Of a DNA stretch of 33,383 bases, positions 20,580 through 30,053 are shown piece after piece. Positions within the stretch are counted from its first letter, which is position 1. Each line of letters begins with the position of its first letter. Both the position numbers and the translations under genes were made by a program. The stretch is taken from NCBI GenBank assembly GCA_019090385.1, contig JAHRWB010000079.1, positions 1 to 33,383 of the forward strand, in the 5' to 3' direction. The DNA is from Pseudomonadales bacterium (GTDB lineage Bacteria > Pseudomonadota > Gammaproteobacteria > Pseudomonadales > Azotimanducaceae). Below the pieces are notes generated by a model that worked only from the letters and a program-made list of their open reading frames with translations, did no database searches and was not told the DNA's origin.

Positions 20580-21374
20580 ATGGATCACTTTGCGCTGGGT
20601 GTTGAGTACGACGGTCATGTATTCCACGGGTTTCAGGTACAAAAAGATAGGCTAACCGTACAATCTGCTTTGGAGAGTGCGCTTAGTCAGGTAGCTAACC
20701 ACCCGGTAAAACTCGTCACTGCCGGGAGAACTGATGCTGGAGTCCACGCTACTGCCCAGGTAGTCAGTTTTTCTACCGAAGCGAACAGGGGGCTGGATGC
20801 GTGGGTAAGGGGCATCAATAGTCTAACGCCTGATGCAATATCAATTATCTGGGTACGCAAGGTAGATGATGAATTCAGCGCACGATTTACTGCATTATCC
20901 CGAAGATATTTATACGTATGGCACCGTTCAGATGTGGAAAGCGCGTTGGTCCGAAATCTGGTTACACATACGACAAAGAATCTGGATGTAGACAGCATGG
21001 AAAGCGCTGTAAAGTTTCTGCTTGGAGAGCAGGATTTTAGCAGTTTTCGGGCATCTGGCTGTCAATCCCGCACAGCTCAACGCCGTGTGATTGACGCGCG
21101 GGTGCATAGGTTTGCCGATAGTGTTGTGCTGGATATTTGCGCCAATGCCTTTCTACAGCATATGGTAAGAAATATAGCTGGTTCGCTGTTTGAGGTGGGT
21201 GTCGGTAATAAGCTGCCGGAGTGGATACAAAGTCTGCTCAATTTGCGTGATCGCAAAAGAGCAGCTGCTACAGCCTCGCCAAAAGGACTTTATCTGGTTC
21301 AGGTGCGATACCCAGAGCGATACAAAATACCTGACTCACGTTTACCTATCGTGCTTCAGGGTGCAGATTTCTGA
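20580..21374 (+). CDS. truA: tRNA pseudouridine(38-40) synthase
   Basis: Converts uridines 38-40 of the anticodon stem-loop of many tRNAs to pseudouridine. From the ATG at 20580 the product is 264 residues (E. coli 270). A TTG at 20556 would add eight residues. The catalytic aspartate is D52 in AGRTDAGVHATAQV. Other family marks are ALGVEYDG near the start, RYLYVW, DFSSFRASGCQS and FLQHMVRNIAGSL. It lies between fimV and trpF as in Pseudomonas. Only a weak GAG ribosome site is visible, so the exact start is less certain than the identity. Confidence 0.94.
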   Translation: MDHFALGVEYDGHVFHGFQVQKDRLTVQSALESALSQVANHPVKLVTAGRTDAGVHATAQVVSFSTEANRGLDAWVRGINSLTPDAISIIWVRKVDDEFSARFTALSRRYLYVWHRSDVESALVRNLVTHTTKNLDVDSMESAVKFLLGEQDFSSFRASGCQSRTAQRRVIDARVHRFADSVVLDICANAFLQHMVRNIAGSLFEVGVGNKLPEWIQSLLNLRDRKRAAATASPKGLYLVQVRYPERYKIPDSRLPIVLQGADF

Positions 21375-21501
21375 TAAACTAGCTGTGTCTTAGTCAATAG
21401 CAGACGTATTTTTGAGTACAGTGTTTGCTGTTCCCTATTTATTGTGTGCTAGCGATCCTGCCAAAATTCATTTTTGGTATGGAGGGGTAAAGGATCCAAT
21501 A

Positions 21502-22137
21502 TTGTTTATCAAAATTTGTGGTATTACCCGATATGAAGATGCTCTTTGTGCCGTGGAAAGTGGTGCAAATGCACTCGGTTTTGTTTTGGCAGAGAGTAAG
21601 CGGCGTATATCACTGAGTTGCTTACAGGAAATATGTGAAAAAATTCCAAGCAATATCAAGCGAGTAGGGGTTTTTGTTAATCCGGATCGTGCCGAGGTGC
21701 TAGCAGTTCTTTCGCAAGTGAAACTGGATTATCTTCAGTTTCATGGGCAGGAAGATGGCGAATTTTGTCGGTCATTTGATTGTGAGTATATAAAAGCCAT
21801 ACAGGTATCTGGCCGGATTGACATAAATACTCTGGAAGCTGAGCATGCAGCTGCATACGCGTTGTTATTGGATACCTATGATAAAAAGCTGGCTGGAGGC
21901 AGTGGGCGTTGCTTCAACTGGGATTACTGGCCAAAGCAGGCAACAAAGCCCTTGATACTCGCCGGTGGACTTACACCAGAAAACGTTGCCAGAGCGATTA
22001 AACAGGTAGCACCGTTTGGGGTGGATGTCAGTGGGGGAGTAGAGCTCATTGATGAACTTGCCGGTGGGGTGAAGCAGTGCATCAAGGATGTAAAACGAAT
22101 TAAGCATTTTATTCAACAGGTCAGGAGCTGTAGTTAA
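21502..22137 (+). CDS. trpF: phosphoribosylanthranilate isomerase
   Basis: Amadori rearrangement of phosphoribosylanthranilate in tryptophan synthesis; a stand-alone TrpF of 211 residues, unlike the TrpC-TrpF fusion of E. coli. I choose the TTG at 21502, behind a good AAAGGA site seven bases upstream, because it gives [15 protein letters not shown], exactly where family members begin. The frame extends 90 bases further up to another TTG, but that extra sequence matches nothing. The catalytic cysteine lies in KICGITR and the catalytic aspartate in [10 protein letters not shown]. The motifs QFHGQE and AGGLTPENV are present. It is followed after four bases by trpB. Confidence 0.93.
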   Translation: MFIKICGITRYEDALCAVESGANALGFVLAESKRRISLSCLQEICEKIPSNIKRVGVFVNPDRAEVLAVLSQVKLDYLQFHGQEDGEFCRSFDCEYIKAIQVSGRIDINTLEAEHAAAYALLLDTYDKKLAGGSGRCFNWDYWPKQATKPLILAGGLTPENVARAIKQVAPFGVDVSGGVELIDELAGGVKQCIKDVKRIKHFIQQVRSCS

Positions 22138-22141
22138 TCTG

Positions 22142-23344
22142 ATGAACGAGACATATTCACAACCAGATGAAAGTGGGCATTTTGGAGATTTTGGCGGTCG
22201 ATTCGTTGCTGAAACGCTATTTCGAGCGCTGGACGAACTAAATGATCTATATACGACTGTAAGTAAGGATGGAGATTTCAGGCAGGCTTTTCTGGATGAT
22301 TTGCAGGCCTATGTTGGTCGTCCAACGCCTTTGTATTTTGCCGAGCGGTTTAGTGAAAAGCTGGGTGGTGCAAAAATATTTTTAAAACGTGAAGACCTGA
22401 ATCATACCGGCGCGCACAAGGTGAATAACACCATTGGCCAAGCCATGTTGGCTCAACGGATGGGAAAACCCCGTATTATTGCTGAGACTGGTGCTGGCCA
22501 ACACGGGGTGGCAACTGCCACTGTGGCAGCTCGACTGGGCCTTGAATGTTGTATCTATATGGGTGAAGAGGACATAGTGCGCCAGAGTCTCAATGTCTAT
22601 CGTATGAAACTATTGGGTGCAGAGGTCATTTCCGTTACGTCAGGTTCAAAAACACTCAAAGATGCCATGAACGAGGCATTGCGTGATTGGGCAACCAATG
22701 TCGACAATACGCATTACATTATTGGAACGGTGGCGGGGCCCCATCCTTACCCGGCCATGGTACGCGATTTTCAATCGGTAATCGGGCAGGAAGCCCGCGC
22801 CCAATGTTTGCAAATTAATGGTCGTCTGCCAGATCTGCTGGTTGCCTGTGTGGGCGGAGGATCTAATGCAATAGGTTTATTCCATCCCTTTGTTAACGAT
22901 GTGGATGTTGCGATGGTAGGCGTAGAAGCGGCTGGACTGGGTCTGGAAAGTGGACAACATGCGGCTCCGTTAAATGATGGACGGCCGGGTGTACTCCATG
23001 GGAATCGAACTTATCTTATGAGTGATGACGATGGCCAGATACTTGAGGCCCATTCTATATCGGCTGGTCTGGATTACCCGGGTGTAGGCCCAGAGCATTC
23101 ATATCTTAAAGATATTGGGCGTGTGAAATATGAAGCGGTAACTGACAAACAGGCCCTTGAAGCTTTTCATATGCTTACCACCGTTGAAGGAATTATGCCT
23201 GCTTTGGAATCCAGTCACGCTCTGGCCTGGGTGGTTGAAGCTGCGCCGACATTGAGTAAAGATCAGATAGTTATTATCAATCTTTCTGGTCGTGGAGATA
23301 AAGATATTATGACGGTAGCGGACCTTGATGGTATAGAGCTATGA
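22142..23344 (+). CDS. trpB: tryptophan synthase beta subunit
   Basis: Pyridoxal-phosphate subunit that joins indole and serine to make tryptophan. The 400 residues fit the family (E. coli 397). The N-terminus has [15 protein letters not shown]. The cofactor lysine is in HTGAHKVNN, and the phosphate-binding loop is [22 protein letters not shown] and the late NLSGRGDKD are also typical. The ribosome site AGGAG lies inside the end of trpF, at longer than usual spacing from the ATG. The last four bases overlap trpA, so the alpha and beta subunits are coupled. Confidence 0.97.
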   Translation: MNETYSQPDESGHFGDFGGRFVAETLFRALDELNDLYTTVSKDGDFRQAFLDDLQAYVGRPTPLYFAERFSEKLGGAKIFLKREDLNHTGAHKVNNTIGQAMLAQRMGKPRIIAETGAGQHGVATATVAARLGLECCIYMGEEDIVRQSLNVYRMKLLGAEVISVTSGSKTLKDAMNEALRDWATNVDNTHYIIGTVAGPHPYPAMVRDFQSVIGQEARAQCLQINGRLPDLLVACVGGGSNAIGLFHPFVNDVDVAMVGVEAAGLGLESGQHAAPLNDGRPGVLHGNRTYLMSDDDGQILEAHSISAGLDYPGVGPEHSYLKDIGRVKYEAVTDKQALEAFHMLTTVEGIMPALESSHALAWVVEAAPTLSKDQIVIINLSGRGDKDIMTVADLDGIEL

Positions 23345-24165
23345 GCCGCCTTACCTCTACTTTTGAAGCCTTGAAAAAAAAGCAGCGTACCGCTTTAACT
23401 ACTTTTATTACCGCCGGTGACCCAGACCAGGAGATCACCGTACCTGCAATGCACGCGATGGTTGGTAGTGGTGCGGATATTCTGGAACTGGGTATCCCAT
23501 TTTCAGATCCGGAAGCTGATGGTCCGGCTATACAATCTGCATCTGAGCGAGCCTTAAAAGGTGGGGTAACTTTGCGTGTGGTGTTGGATATGGTGACTGA
23601 GTTTCGTGCGTCTGACCCAGATACGCCGGTGGTGCTTATGGGTTATCTCAATTCTATAATTAGTATGGGATACGAAACTTTTGCTACAAATGCCAGCAGA
23701 GCCGGGGTTGATGGAGTGATCCTCGTAAATTTACCGCCAGAAGAAGCCGGTGAATTGGGGCGTTTACTGAAGAATCAGTCTATTGATCAGATTTTTCTGG
23801 TGGCTCCTACCAGTTCCACTGAAAGAATTAAGCTAATAAGCGCTGCAACACAAGGGTTTATCTATTACGTTACCTTAAAAGGCACAACGGGTGCTTCTCA
23901 TTTGGATACGTCTTCTGTAAAAGAAAACATAAGCCGAATAAGAGCGCATTCTGATCTGCCTATTCAGGTTGGTTTTGGAATAAAAGATGGCCAAACCGCG
24001 CGGTTGTTACGTGAGTGCGCAGATGGCGTAGTGGTAGGTTCTGCACTGGTCAATCTGATGGGCGATCCTGGCAGTAACCGGCAGAGCATAATTAAGGCGC
24101 TCAAGCAGTTAACATCAGAATTACGAGAAGCTCTCGATAGTAATGATAGCGCCCTGGAAAACTGA
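23341..24165 (+). CDS. trpA: tryptophan synthase alpha subunit
   Basis: Cleaves indole-3-glycerol phosphate to indole and glyceraldehyde-3-phosphate, and channels indole to TrpB. At 274 residues it is near the E. coli 268. Catalytic residues are in [15 protein letters not shown] (the first Glu and the Asp of ADGP); glutamate stands where leucine is most common in DPLADGP. Other marks are [30 protein letters not shown] and QVGFGIKDG. It overlaps trpB by four bases. Only five bases separate it from folC. In related gammaproteobacteria I expect accD here, and it is missing. Confidence 0.96.
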   Translation: MSRLTSTFEALKKKQRTALTTFITAGDPDQEITVPAMHAMVGSGADILELGIPFSDPEADGPAIQSASERALKGGVTLRVVLDMVTEFRASDPDTPVVLMGYLNSIISMGYETFATNASRAGVDGVILVNLPPEEAGELGRLLKNQSIDQIFLVAPTSSTERIKLISAATQGFIYYVTLKGTTGASHLDTSSVKENISRIRAHSDLPIQVGFGIKDGQTARLLRECADGVVVGSALVNLMGDPGSNRQSIIKALKQLTSELREALDSNDSALEN

Positions 24166-24170
24166 GTGGC

Positions 24171-25487
24171 ATGGAGTATTTGCACCTTGGCGACTGGTTA
24201 AACTATCTGGAAGCCCATCAGCCGGAAACTGATATCGAGTTGGGGCTATCCCGGGTTGGTGCTGTTGCCAACGTGCTGGCATTGAGAAAACCTGCAGATT
24301 TGTGCTTTCTCGTTGCTGGCACAAACGGCAAAGGTTCAAGCTGTGTGTTTATTGAGTCTTTGTTGATGGCTGCTGGTTTTACGGTTGGTACAACACTTTC
24401 TCCACATCTGACACATTTTAATGAGCGTATACGGGTGAGTGGGTCTCCGGTAGAGGATGGGTTGATTTGCCAGGCTTTTAATGCGATAGAAGTGGCAAGA
24501 CGGACATTGGGTTCTAGTGCATCGCAGGGGGTGAGTCAAGCGCGTAAGCCACCGCATTTGACCTATTTTGAAATGGTTATATTGGCTGCGCTATATGTGT
24601 TTAAGGCCCAGTCAGTAGATGCCTGTGTTTTGGAAATAGGACTCGGAGGTCGGCTGGATGCAGCCAATATTATACATCCTGATGTATCGATAATAACGAG
24701 TATTGGGCTCGATCATCAGGAGTTTTTGGGCCACGACCGAGAAACGATTGGCCGAGAGAAAGCGGGAATAATGCGTAGCGATGTGCCCTGCGTTTATGGA
24801 GAAACAGATATGCCGGTAAGTATTGGCGCATCTGCTGAATCGCTAGGAGCTATTTTGTATCGCATGGGCGAGGATTTTGAATATAGTGTGAAAACTGATA
24901 GCTGGTCTTTTAAGAGTAACTCAGGGGTGAGTTTTGATTATTTGCCACTGCCACTGGTTGCACCCATCAATGCCGCGACTGCCATTGAGGCGGTAAGCAA
25001 AAAAGTCTTATTGAATTTAGATCATGTGCGCGGCGCCTGTAGTAAAGCTGGTCTTCCCGGGCGATTTGAGCAAATGCATGATGGAGTGCTGAACCTTGTT
25101 ATTGATGTGGCGCATAACCCTCACGCGGCACGTTTTCTATTGGCGCAAATGGGCGAATGCCCGGGGAGAACAGTTTGTATAGCCGGTTTTCTGACCGGAA
25201 AGGACGTGGCAGGAATTGTGAAGATACTCAATACCGTGGTGGATGAATGGATATTTGTTGATACGGGTTCGGATTTTGTCTCGGGTCGTGCACAAACCGG
25301 CATTGAATCTGCTGAACTGGCTAATGCTAATTCGGATAATGCTACCCACAGATCTGTACATGCCATGAAGTCGGTGAAAAGTGCACTAAATTATTGCCGA
25401 AATGTTACTGTGTTACCTGACCGGGTTGTTATAATGGGGTCATTCGACGTAGTTCAGCAAGCCCACGAAATAACGAAGCCCAGGTGA
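24171..25487 (+). CDS. folC: bifunctional dihydrofolate synthase / folylpolyglutamate synthase
   Basis: Mur-ligase-like ATP enzyme that adds glutamate to dihydropteroate and then extends the polyglutamate tail of folates. Its 438 residues are close to the 422 of E. coli. The P-loop is VAGTNGKGS, followed by the folate-binding LSPHLTHFNERIRVSG. The LEIGLGGRLDAAN segment, SIGLDHQEFLG and the C-terminal LPGRFEQ and VIDVAHNPHA are all diagnostic. It starts five bases after trpA and its TGA overlaps the next ATG by one base (TGATG), so it is embedded in a translationally coupled series. Confidence 0.95.
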   Translation: MEYLHLGDWLNYLEAHQPETDIELGLSRVGAVANVLALRKPADLCFLVAGTNGKGSSCVFIESLLMAAGFTVGTTLSPHLTHFNERIRVSGSPVEDGLICQAFNAIEVARRTLGSSASQGVSQARKPPHLTYFEMVILAALYVFKAQSVDACVLEIGLGGRLDAANIIHPDVSIITSIGLDHQEFLGHDRETIGREKAGIMRSDVPCVYGETDMPVSIGASAESLGAILYRMGEDFEYSVKTDSWSFKSNSGVSFDYLPLPLVAPINAATAIEAVSKKVLLNLDHVRGACSKAGLPGRFEQMHDGVLNLVIDVAHNPHAARFLLAQMGECPGRTVCIAGFLTGKDVAGIVKILNTVVDEWIFVDTGSDFVSGRAQTGIESAELANANSDNATHRSVHAMKSVKSALNYCRNVTVLPDRVVIMGSFDVVQQAHEITKPR

Positions 25488-26044
25488 TGAACGAACAAAC
25501 TCGCTATCGTATTACCGGCTCGCTGTTTGTTGCGGCATTGGCGATTATATTTTTGCCTATGTTGTTTGATGGTGCCGGTGTGAATGAACTTCACCTGTCC
25601 GCAATTGAGCCTCTCTCGACAAGCCGTGCAGGTGCAATTCCCAGGCAATATACCAGCGAGCCGTCTAGCAATTCCTCGTCTATAATGGATTCAAGCGTAC
25701 TAGAACGGTCCAAGGTGCTGGACCGAAAAATTACTCAGATGCAGAAAAAGGCTCGGCTTGGTGAAACTGCTTTTGTGCAGGCGAGTGAAGCCCAGATATC
25801 GAATAAATTGGTTTGGGGGGTTCAGCTTGGCAGTTTTAATTCTGAAGAGAATGCGCAAACACTACAAAAAAAGCTGGAGAAGGACGGTTATCACGCGGTG
25901 TTATCACGCGCGAAAAAAAATGGCGCTACCATCACACGCGTTGCCGTTGGGCCTATGATAAGGGAGGCTGATGCACATTCTTTGCGCGATAAATTATCCA
26001 GCTCATATAAAGTTGAAGCACTTGTGGTGAATTTTGAATACTAG
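25487..26044 (+). CDS. dedD: SPOR-domain cell-division protein, DedD-like
   Basis: Short membrane-anchored protein of 185 residues. It has a charged N-terminus (MNEQTRYR), a single membrane helix (about residues 10-28) ending in FLPMLFDG, a low-complexity periplasmic linker and a C-terminal SPOR domain (about 108-183: VWGVQLGSFNSEENAQTLQKK...TRVAVGP). SPOR domains bind denuded glycan strands at the septum. DedD is the family member found between folC and cvpA in E. coli and Pseudomonas, so position and layout agree. The in-frame GTG at 25484 is an alternative start one codon earlier. Confidence 0.88.
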   Translation: MNEQTRYRITGSLFVAALAIIFLPMLFDGAGVNELHLSAIEPLSTSRAGAIPRQYTSEPSSNSSSIMDSSVLERSKVLDRKITQMQKKARLGETAFVQASEAQISNKLVWGVQLGSFNSEENAQTLQKKLEKDGYHAVLSRAKKNGATITRVAVGPMIREADAHSLRDKLSSSYKVEALVVNFEY

Positions 26045-26077
26045 ATGTGTCACATACTTGGTAAGGGCTCAAAACCA

Positions 26078-26575
26078 ATGAGTTCCCCTGACATTGTTAT
26101 TTGTTTACTTTTACTATTGTCTGCAATGATTGGATTGATTCGGGGGTTCGTGAAAGAAGTCCTGTCTTTAGTGATATGGGTCACTGCATTTGCGCTGGCG
26201 TTGATATTTTCTCCACAACTGGGTGAATTGTTGGTTGAACATATTGCCAGCGCTTCCTTCCGAATGATCATTGCTTTTGGTGCGATATTTGTTGGTGCAC
26301 TCATTATAGGTGCGATAATTCAGTGGGGTCTTGCAAAACTTATCCAGGGTACCGGCTTGTCAGGGTTTGACCGATTGTTGGGTTTTCTTTTTGGAAGCGT
26401 TCGCGGCGTGGTGCTTTGTATAGTGATTTTAATAATGCTTCAGTCTTTTGCAAGAGATGCCATTTGGTGGAAGCAATCGCTGCTTATCCCCGAGTTAATT
26501 GCATTTGAAAATGATGTAGTTGGGTTTTTGGCATATCTTGGCAACGTAGCGACCGAGTTATTTACGAAATTCTAA
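26078..26575 (+). CDS. cvpA: CvpA family membrane protein
   Basis: Inner-membrane protein with four predicted helices, named for its need in colicin V production in E. coli. Its molecular role is unsettled, with links to envelope stress and bile resistance. I choose the ATG at 26078 (MSSPDIVICLLLLL), behind AAGGG, giving 165 residues (E. coli 162). The ATG at 26045 would add 11 non-hydrophobic residues. The conserved GLIRGFVKEVLSL follows helix 1, and GFDRLLGFLFGSVRGVV lies between helices 3 and 4. Its place directly before purF is conserved widely in gammaproteobacteria. Confidence 0.92.
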   Translation: MSSPDIVICLLLLLSAMIGLIRGFVKEVLSLVIWVTAFALALIFSPQLGELLVEHIASASFRMIIAFGAIFVGALIIGAIIQWGLAKLIQGTGLSGFDRLLGFLFGSVRGVVLCIVILIMLQSFARDAIWWKQSLLIPELIAFENDVVGFLAYLGNVATELFTKF

Positions 26576-26591
26576 TCACGGGAGAATACGC

Positions 26592-28124
26592 ATGTGCGGA
26601 GTTGTTGGTATATTTGCCAGGAACGAAGTTAAGCAGAAATTATACGACGCATTGATCGCCTTACAGCACCGGGGGCAAGACGCGGCCGGCATAGTGACGT
26701 GTAAAGATGATGAACTTTATCTGCGAAAAGGAAATGGCCTGGTTGCTGATGTATTTCGTCAGCATCATATGGATCGGTTACGCGGAAATATGGGCATAGG
26801 CCATGTCCGATACCCCACGGCCGGCTCTTCCAGTTCAGCAGAAGCACAACCAATGTATGTCAATTCTCCTTATGGCATCACGCTTGCGCATAACGGAAAT
26901 TTAACCAACGCCGAGCAATTAAAAAACGAGCTGTTTCAAGATGATTTACGACATATCAATACTGACTCCGACTCTGAAGTATTACTTAATGTTTTTGCAC
27001 GGGAATTGCAGCGCAATAAGGTGTTTAAACCCGCTCCAGCCGATATCTTTCGGGCGGTTAATGCTTTACACGCGCGTTGTAAAGGTGCCTACGCGGTTGT
27101 GGCCTTGGTGCTGGGTTGCGGCATGGTAGGCTTTAGGGATGAGCATGGTATTCGTCCCCTGGTGATTGGCAGGAGGCAAACGGACTCAGGCGTTGAGCAT
27201 ATGCTGGCTTCCGAGAGTGCTGCACTGAATCTTGTCGGCTTTGATTTATTGCGTGATGTCGCGCCTGGCGAAGCAGTCTTTGTAGATTTGGATGGAGAAT
27301 TGCATTCGAAAATTTGCGGAGTTAAACGTGAACACACTCCTTGTATTTTTGAGCACGTTTATTTTGCCCGACCTGATTCAATTATGGATAGAGTTTCAAT
27401 CTATAAAACGCGTTTGCGAATGGGTGAAAAGTTGGCGGACCAGATCATGGCACGTTACGCTGGCGCCGAACATACGCATGATATAGACGTAGTTATTCCT
27501 ATCCCGGATACAGGACGCACGGCTGCCTTACCATTGGCTCATCACCTGAATGTTAAATATCGTGAAGGGTTCATCAAGAACCGCTACATAGGTAGAACGT
27601 TTATCATGCAGGGCCACAACCAGCGTAAAAAATCTGTCCGACAAAAACTGAACCTTATTGAACTGGAGTTTAAAGGTAAGAACGTACTTTTAGTTGATGA
27701 TTCTATTGTGCGCGGAACGACGATTCGTGAAATTATACAGATGGTGCGTGATGCTGGAGCAAAGCGAGTTTACATTGCTTCTGCAGCACCGCCGGTACGG
27801 TATCCAAACGTTTATGGTATCGATATGCCTTCAATCACAGAGTTTGTTGCCAATAATCGCAATCCCGACGAGATTGCTGCTGACATCGGAGCGGATTGGC
27901 TGGTATTCCAGGATCTGGAAGATTTAAAGCAATGTGCATTTGAAGGCAATACGGCTATCACAAATTTTGAATGTTCTGTGTTTGATGGGCGTTACGTGAC
28001 AGGGGACATAGACGCTGCCTATTTAAAGAAGCTATCTTTACTACGTACGGATACGAATAAGCGAAACAGTGACTCAGAATTTAGCAGCGACAACACCGTC
28101 ATCGAGCTCCACAATCAGGCCTAG
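26592..28124 (+). CDS. purF: amidophosphoribosyltransferase
   Basis: First committed step of purine synthesis: glutamine amide transfer to PRPP giving 5-phosphoribosylamine. At 510 residues it matches the 505 of E. coli. The start MCGVVGIFARN exposes the catalytic Cys2 after removal of methionine, with no propeptide, as in the E. coli type. The N-terminal Ntn-glutaminase domain (HRGQDAAGI, AHNGNLTN) is followed by a phosphoribosyltransferase domain with VLLVDDSIVRGTT. The GGGAGAA ribosome site is good. Its end overlaps the frame of the following MoxR gene by up to 56 bases. In Pseudomonas metZ follows purF; here it does not. Confidence 0.97.
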   Translation: MCGVVGIFARNEVKQKLYDALIALQHRGQDAAGIVTCKDDELYLRKGNGLVADVFRQHHMDRLRGNMGIGHVRYPTAGSSSSAEAQPMYVNSPYGITLAHNGNLTNAEQLKNELFQDDLRHINTDSDSEVLLNVFARELQRNKVFKPAPADIFRAVNALHARCKGAYAVVALVLGCGMVGFRDEHGIRPLVIGRRQTDSGVEHMLASESAALNLVGFDLLRDVAPGEAVFVDLDGELHSKICGVKREHTPCIFEHVYFARPDSIMDRVSIYKTRLRMGEKLADQIMARYAGAEHTHDIDVVIPIPDTGRTAALPLAHHLNVKYREGFIKNRYIGRTFIMQGHNQRKKSVRQKLNLIELEFKGKNVLLVDDSIVRGTTIREIIQMVRDAGAKRVYIASAAPPVRYPNVYGIDMPSITEFVANNRNPDEIAADIGADWLVFQDLEDLKQCAFEGNTAITNFECSVFDGRYVTGDIDAAYLKKLSLLRTDTNKRNSDSEFSSDNTVIELHNQA

Positions 28125-29052
28125 TCTTGCTCGCCAGGACGTGATCAACGGCATGATTACCACGCTTAATGGAATTTTGCTTGGCAAAGAAGCCCAGATC
28201 AAGCTGGCGCTGTGCTGCTTGTTTGCCAATGGACACTTACTTATTGAAGATCAGCCAGGTATGGGAAAAACACTTGTTTCTCATGCTTTGGCGCGGGTGC
28301 TGGGCTTAAGCTTTAATCGAATTCAATTTACCAGCGATATGCTGCCATCCGATGTGCTTGGAATTTCCATCTTTAATAAAGATGAGAATAATTTCCACTT
28401 CGTTGAAGGGCCGGTATTTTCACAGTTGGTACTGGCAGATGAAATTAACCGGGCAACCCCGAAGAGTCAGAGTGCACTGTTGGAGGCCATGGAAGAACAC
28501 CAGGTAACCATAGATGGTGAAACACGTGCACTTCCTTCCCCATTTTTTGTCATAGCGACACAAAACCCGGAAAGTCAGACAGGTACTTTTCCCTTGCCAG
28601 AATCACAGCTTGACCGCTTTCTCATGCGTATCCATTTAGGTTACCCCGATCCAGATGCTGAACGAGAACTGTTAATGGGTGGTGATCGCAGGCCGCAGCT
28701 TAATTCACTAGGTTCCATGGTTGATGCTTCATGGCTTGAATCAATTTGGCATGCAGTAGAAAAGGTTAAAGTGACCGAGCCCTTGGTGGATTATGTGCAA
28801 CGTTTGGTTCAGTACACTCGTAGGGAAAGCGATTTTGCTACGGGTATTTCCCCAAGGGGAGCGTTGGGGCTTTTAAAAGCTGCCAGAGCCTGGGCCTTGA
28901 TTCATGAAAGATCGCATGTCGTGCCCGAGGATGTACAGGCCGTTTTACCCAGTGTCGTGGAACACCGTTTGCGATCGACGGCTGATCACTCTGGCCATGG
29001 CGGTGGAGCATTGACTCAGCGCATGTTGGCGCGTGTCGATGTGATTGGCTAG
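28069..29052 (+). CDS. MoxR-family AAA+ ATPase
   Basis: AAA+ ATPase thought to act as a chaperone or activator for partner proteins encoded beside it. The core has Walker A EDQPGMGKT, Walker B LVLADEINRATPKSQSALLEAM, and the sensor/arginine region ATQNPESQTGTFPLPESQLDRF, followed by a C-terminal lid domain. From GTG at 28069 it is 327 residues and begins 56 bases inside purF. GTG at 28141 or ATG at 28153 would give about 303 or 299 residues. None has a good ribosome site, so the start is unsettled; the family core begins near DVINGMITTL. It is followed after two bases by a DUF58 gene, the usual MoxR partner. Confidence 0.9.
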   Translation: MTQNLAATTPSSSSTIRPSLARQDVINGMITTLNGILLGKEAQIKLALCCLFANGHLLIEDQPGMGKTLVSHALARVLGLSFNRIQFTSDMLPSDVLGISIFNKDENNFHFVEGPVFSQLVLADEINRATPKSQSALLEAMEEHQVTIDGETRALPSPFFVIATQNPESQTGTFPLPESQLDRFLMRIHLGYPDPDAERELLMGGDRRPQLNSLGSMVDASWLESIWHAVEKVKVTEPLVDYVQRLVQYTRRESDFATGISPRGALGLLKAARAWALIHERSHVVPEDVQAVLPSVVEHRLRSTADHSGHGGGALTQRMLARVDVIG

Positions 29053-29054
29053 AC

Positions 29055-30053
29055 ATGTCGGAACAATTTCCAGGCGGATTTGTTCAAAAACGCTTTGGGG
29101 GCTGGTTAGAAAAACGGATACCCCGCGCGTCTCAAATTACGCTCAATCAGCAATCTATTTTTATATTCCCGACACCCCGGGGTCTGGTCTTTGGCGGACT
29201 CATTGTGCTGCTTATTCTGGGTGCTATTAATTACCAAAATAGCCTGGTTTACGCTGTTGCATTTCTTTTGGGTAGTTTGTTTTTGGTTACTATTCTTCAC
29301 ACCTTTAGGAATTTGTCTCGTGTATGCATCGAATTTACCGGCGCACCCGGTGGCTATGTAGGAGAGGAAATTGAGTTTGGAATTCGTGTTTCAAGACCCG
29401 CTGGGGCTAGTAAGGAAGGAATACGGGTGGCCTGGCCAAACACCGTTAAGCAATGGGTGGACATTCATGAAAAGGAAGCCTGCGGTATTAAATTGTTTGT
29501 CGGGGGCGCGCACCGCGGCTGGTTCGATCCTGGACGTTTGTTAATAGAAACATACTACCCATTGGGTTTACTGAGGGCCTGGACCTGGGTGGACTTGGCT
29601 GCGATAGCGCTAGTTTATCCGAAACCTATATTTGGCGGTTCTCCAGTCGAGAGCGCAACACAGAAGGATGAAGGGGAACTGGTAGATCCGTTGGGTAGTG
29701 ATGACTTTAGAGATATCCGCGACTATCAACCCGGAGATCCGGTAAAACACATTTTGTGGAAAAGTTATGCGCGAACAGGTAAACCCGTAATAAAGCAGTA
29801 CGGGAGTTATCTGGATCCAAGGTTTATGATTAATTGGGATGCAGTAGCCGGAGACACTGAGGAGCGGCTGAGCCGTCTAACAGGGCTTGCCCTGGATGCT
29901 GACCGGAGCCAAAGGGACTTTGGCCTTGATATTCCTGGTATACGAATAGAGCCAGGTGCTGGAGCAGGGCATCTGAAACGGGTACTCAGGGAATTGGCAC
30001 TATTTGGCGTTGAGGGGGCATCACCGGCGCCTAAGCAGGGAAGGGCGAGTTAA
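29055..30053 (+). CDS. DUF58 domain membrane protein
   Basis: Protein of 332 residues with two adjacent membrane helices (about 45-85: LVFGGLIVLLILGAINY, then LVYAVAFLLGSLFLVTIL). A soluble part follows and contains the DUF58 signature DDFRDIRDYQPGDPVKHILW, then SYARTGKPVIKQY. DUF58 proteins are almost always encoded next to MoxR ATPases; their biochemical role is not established. The gene is tightly packed: two bases after moxR, and its TAA overlaps the ATG of tgpA by one base. That arrangement suggests a three-gene operon whose products work together at the inner membrane. Confidence 0.9.
   Translation: MSEQFPGGFVQKRFGGWLEKRIPRASQITLNQQSIFIFPTPRGLVFGGLIVLLILGAINYQNSLVYAVAFLLGSLFLVTILHTFRNLSRVCIEFTGAPGGYVGEEIEFGIRVSRPAGASKEGIRVAWPNTVKQWVDIHEKEACGIKLFVGGAHRGWFDPGRLLIETYYPLGLLRAWTWVDLAAIALVYPKPIFGGSPVESATQKDEGELVDPLGSDDFRDIRDYQPGDPVKHILWKSYARTGKPVIKQYGSYLDPRFMINWDAVAGDTEERLSRLTGLALDADRSQRDFGLDIPGIRIEPGAGAGHLKRVLRELALFGVEGASPAPKQGRAS

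Noticed and set aside
21375-21501. Tryptophan attenuator before trpF
   Set aside because: No short leader peptide with tandem Trp codons and no terminator/antiterminator pair is visible in this gap.
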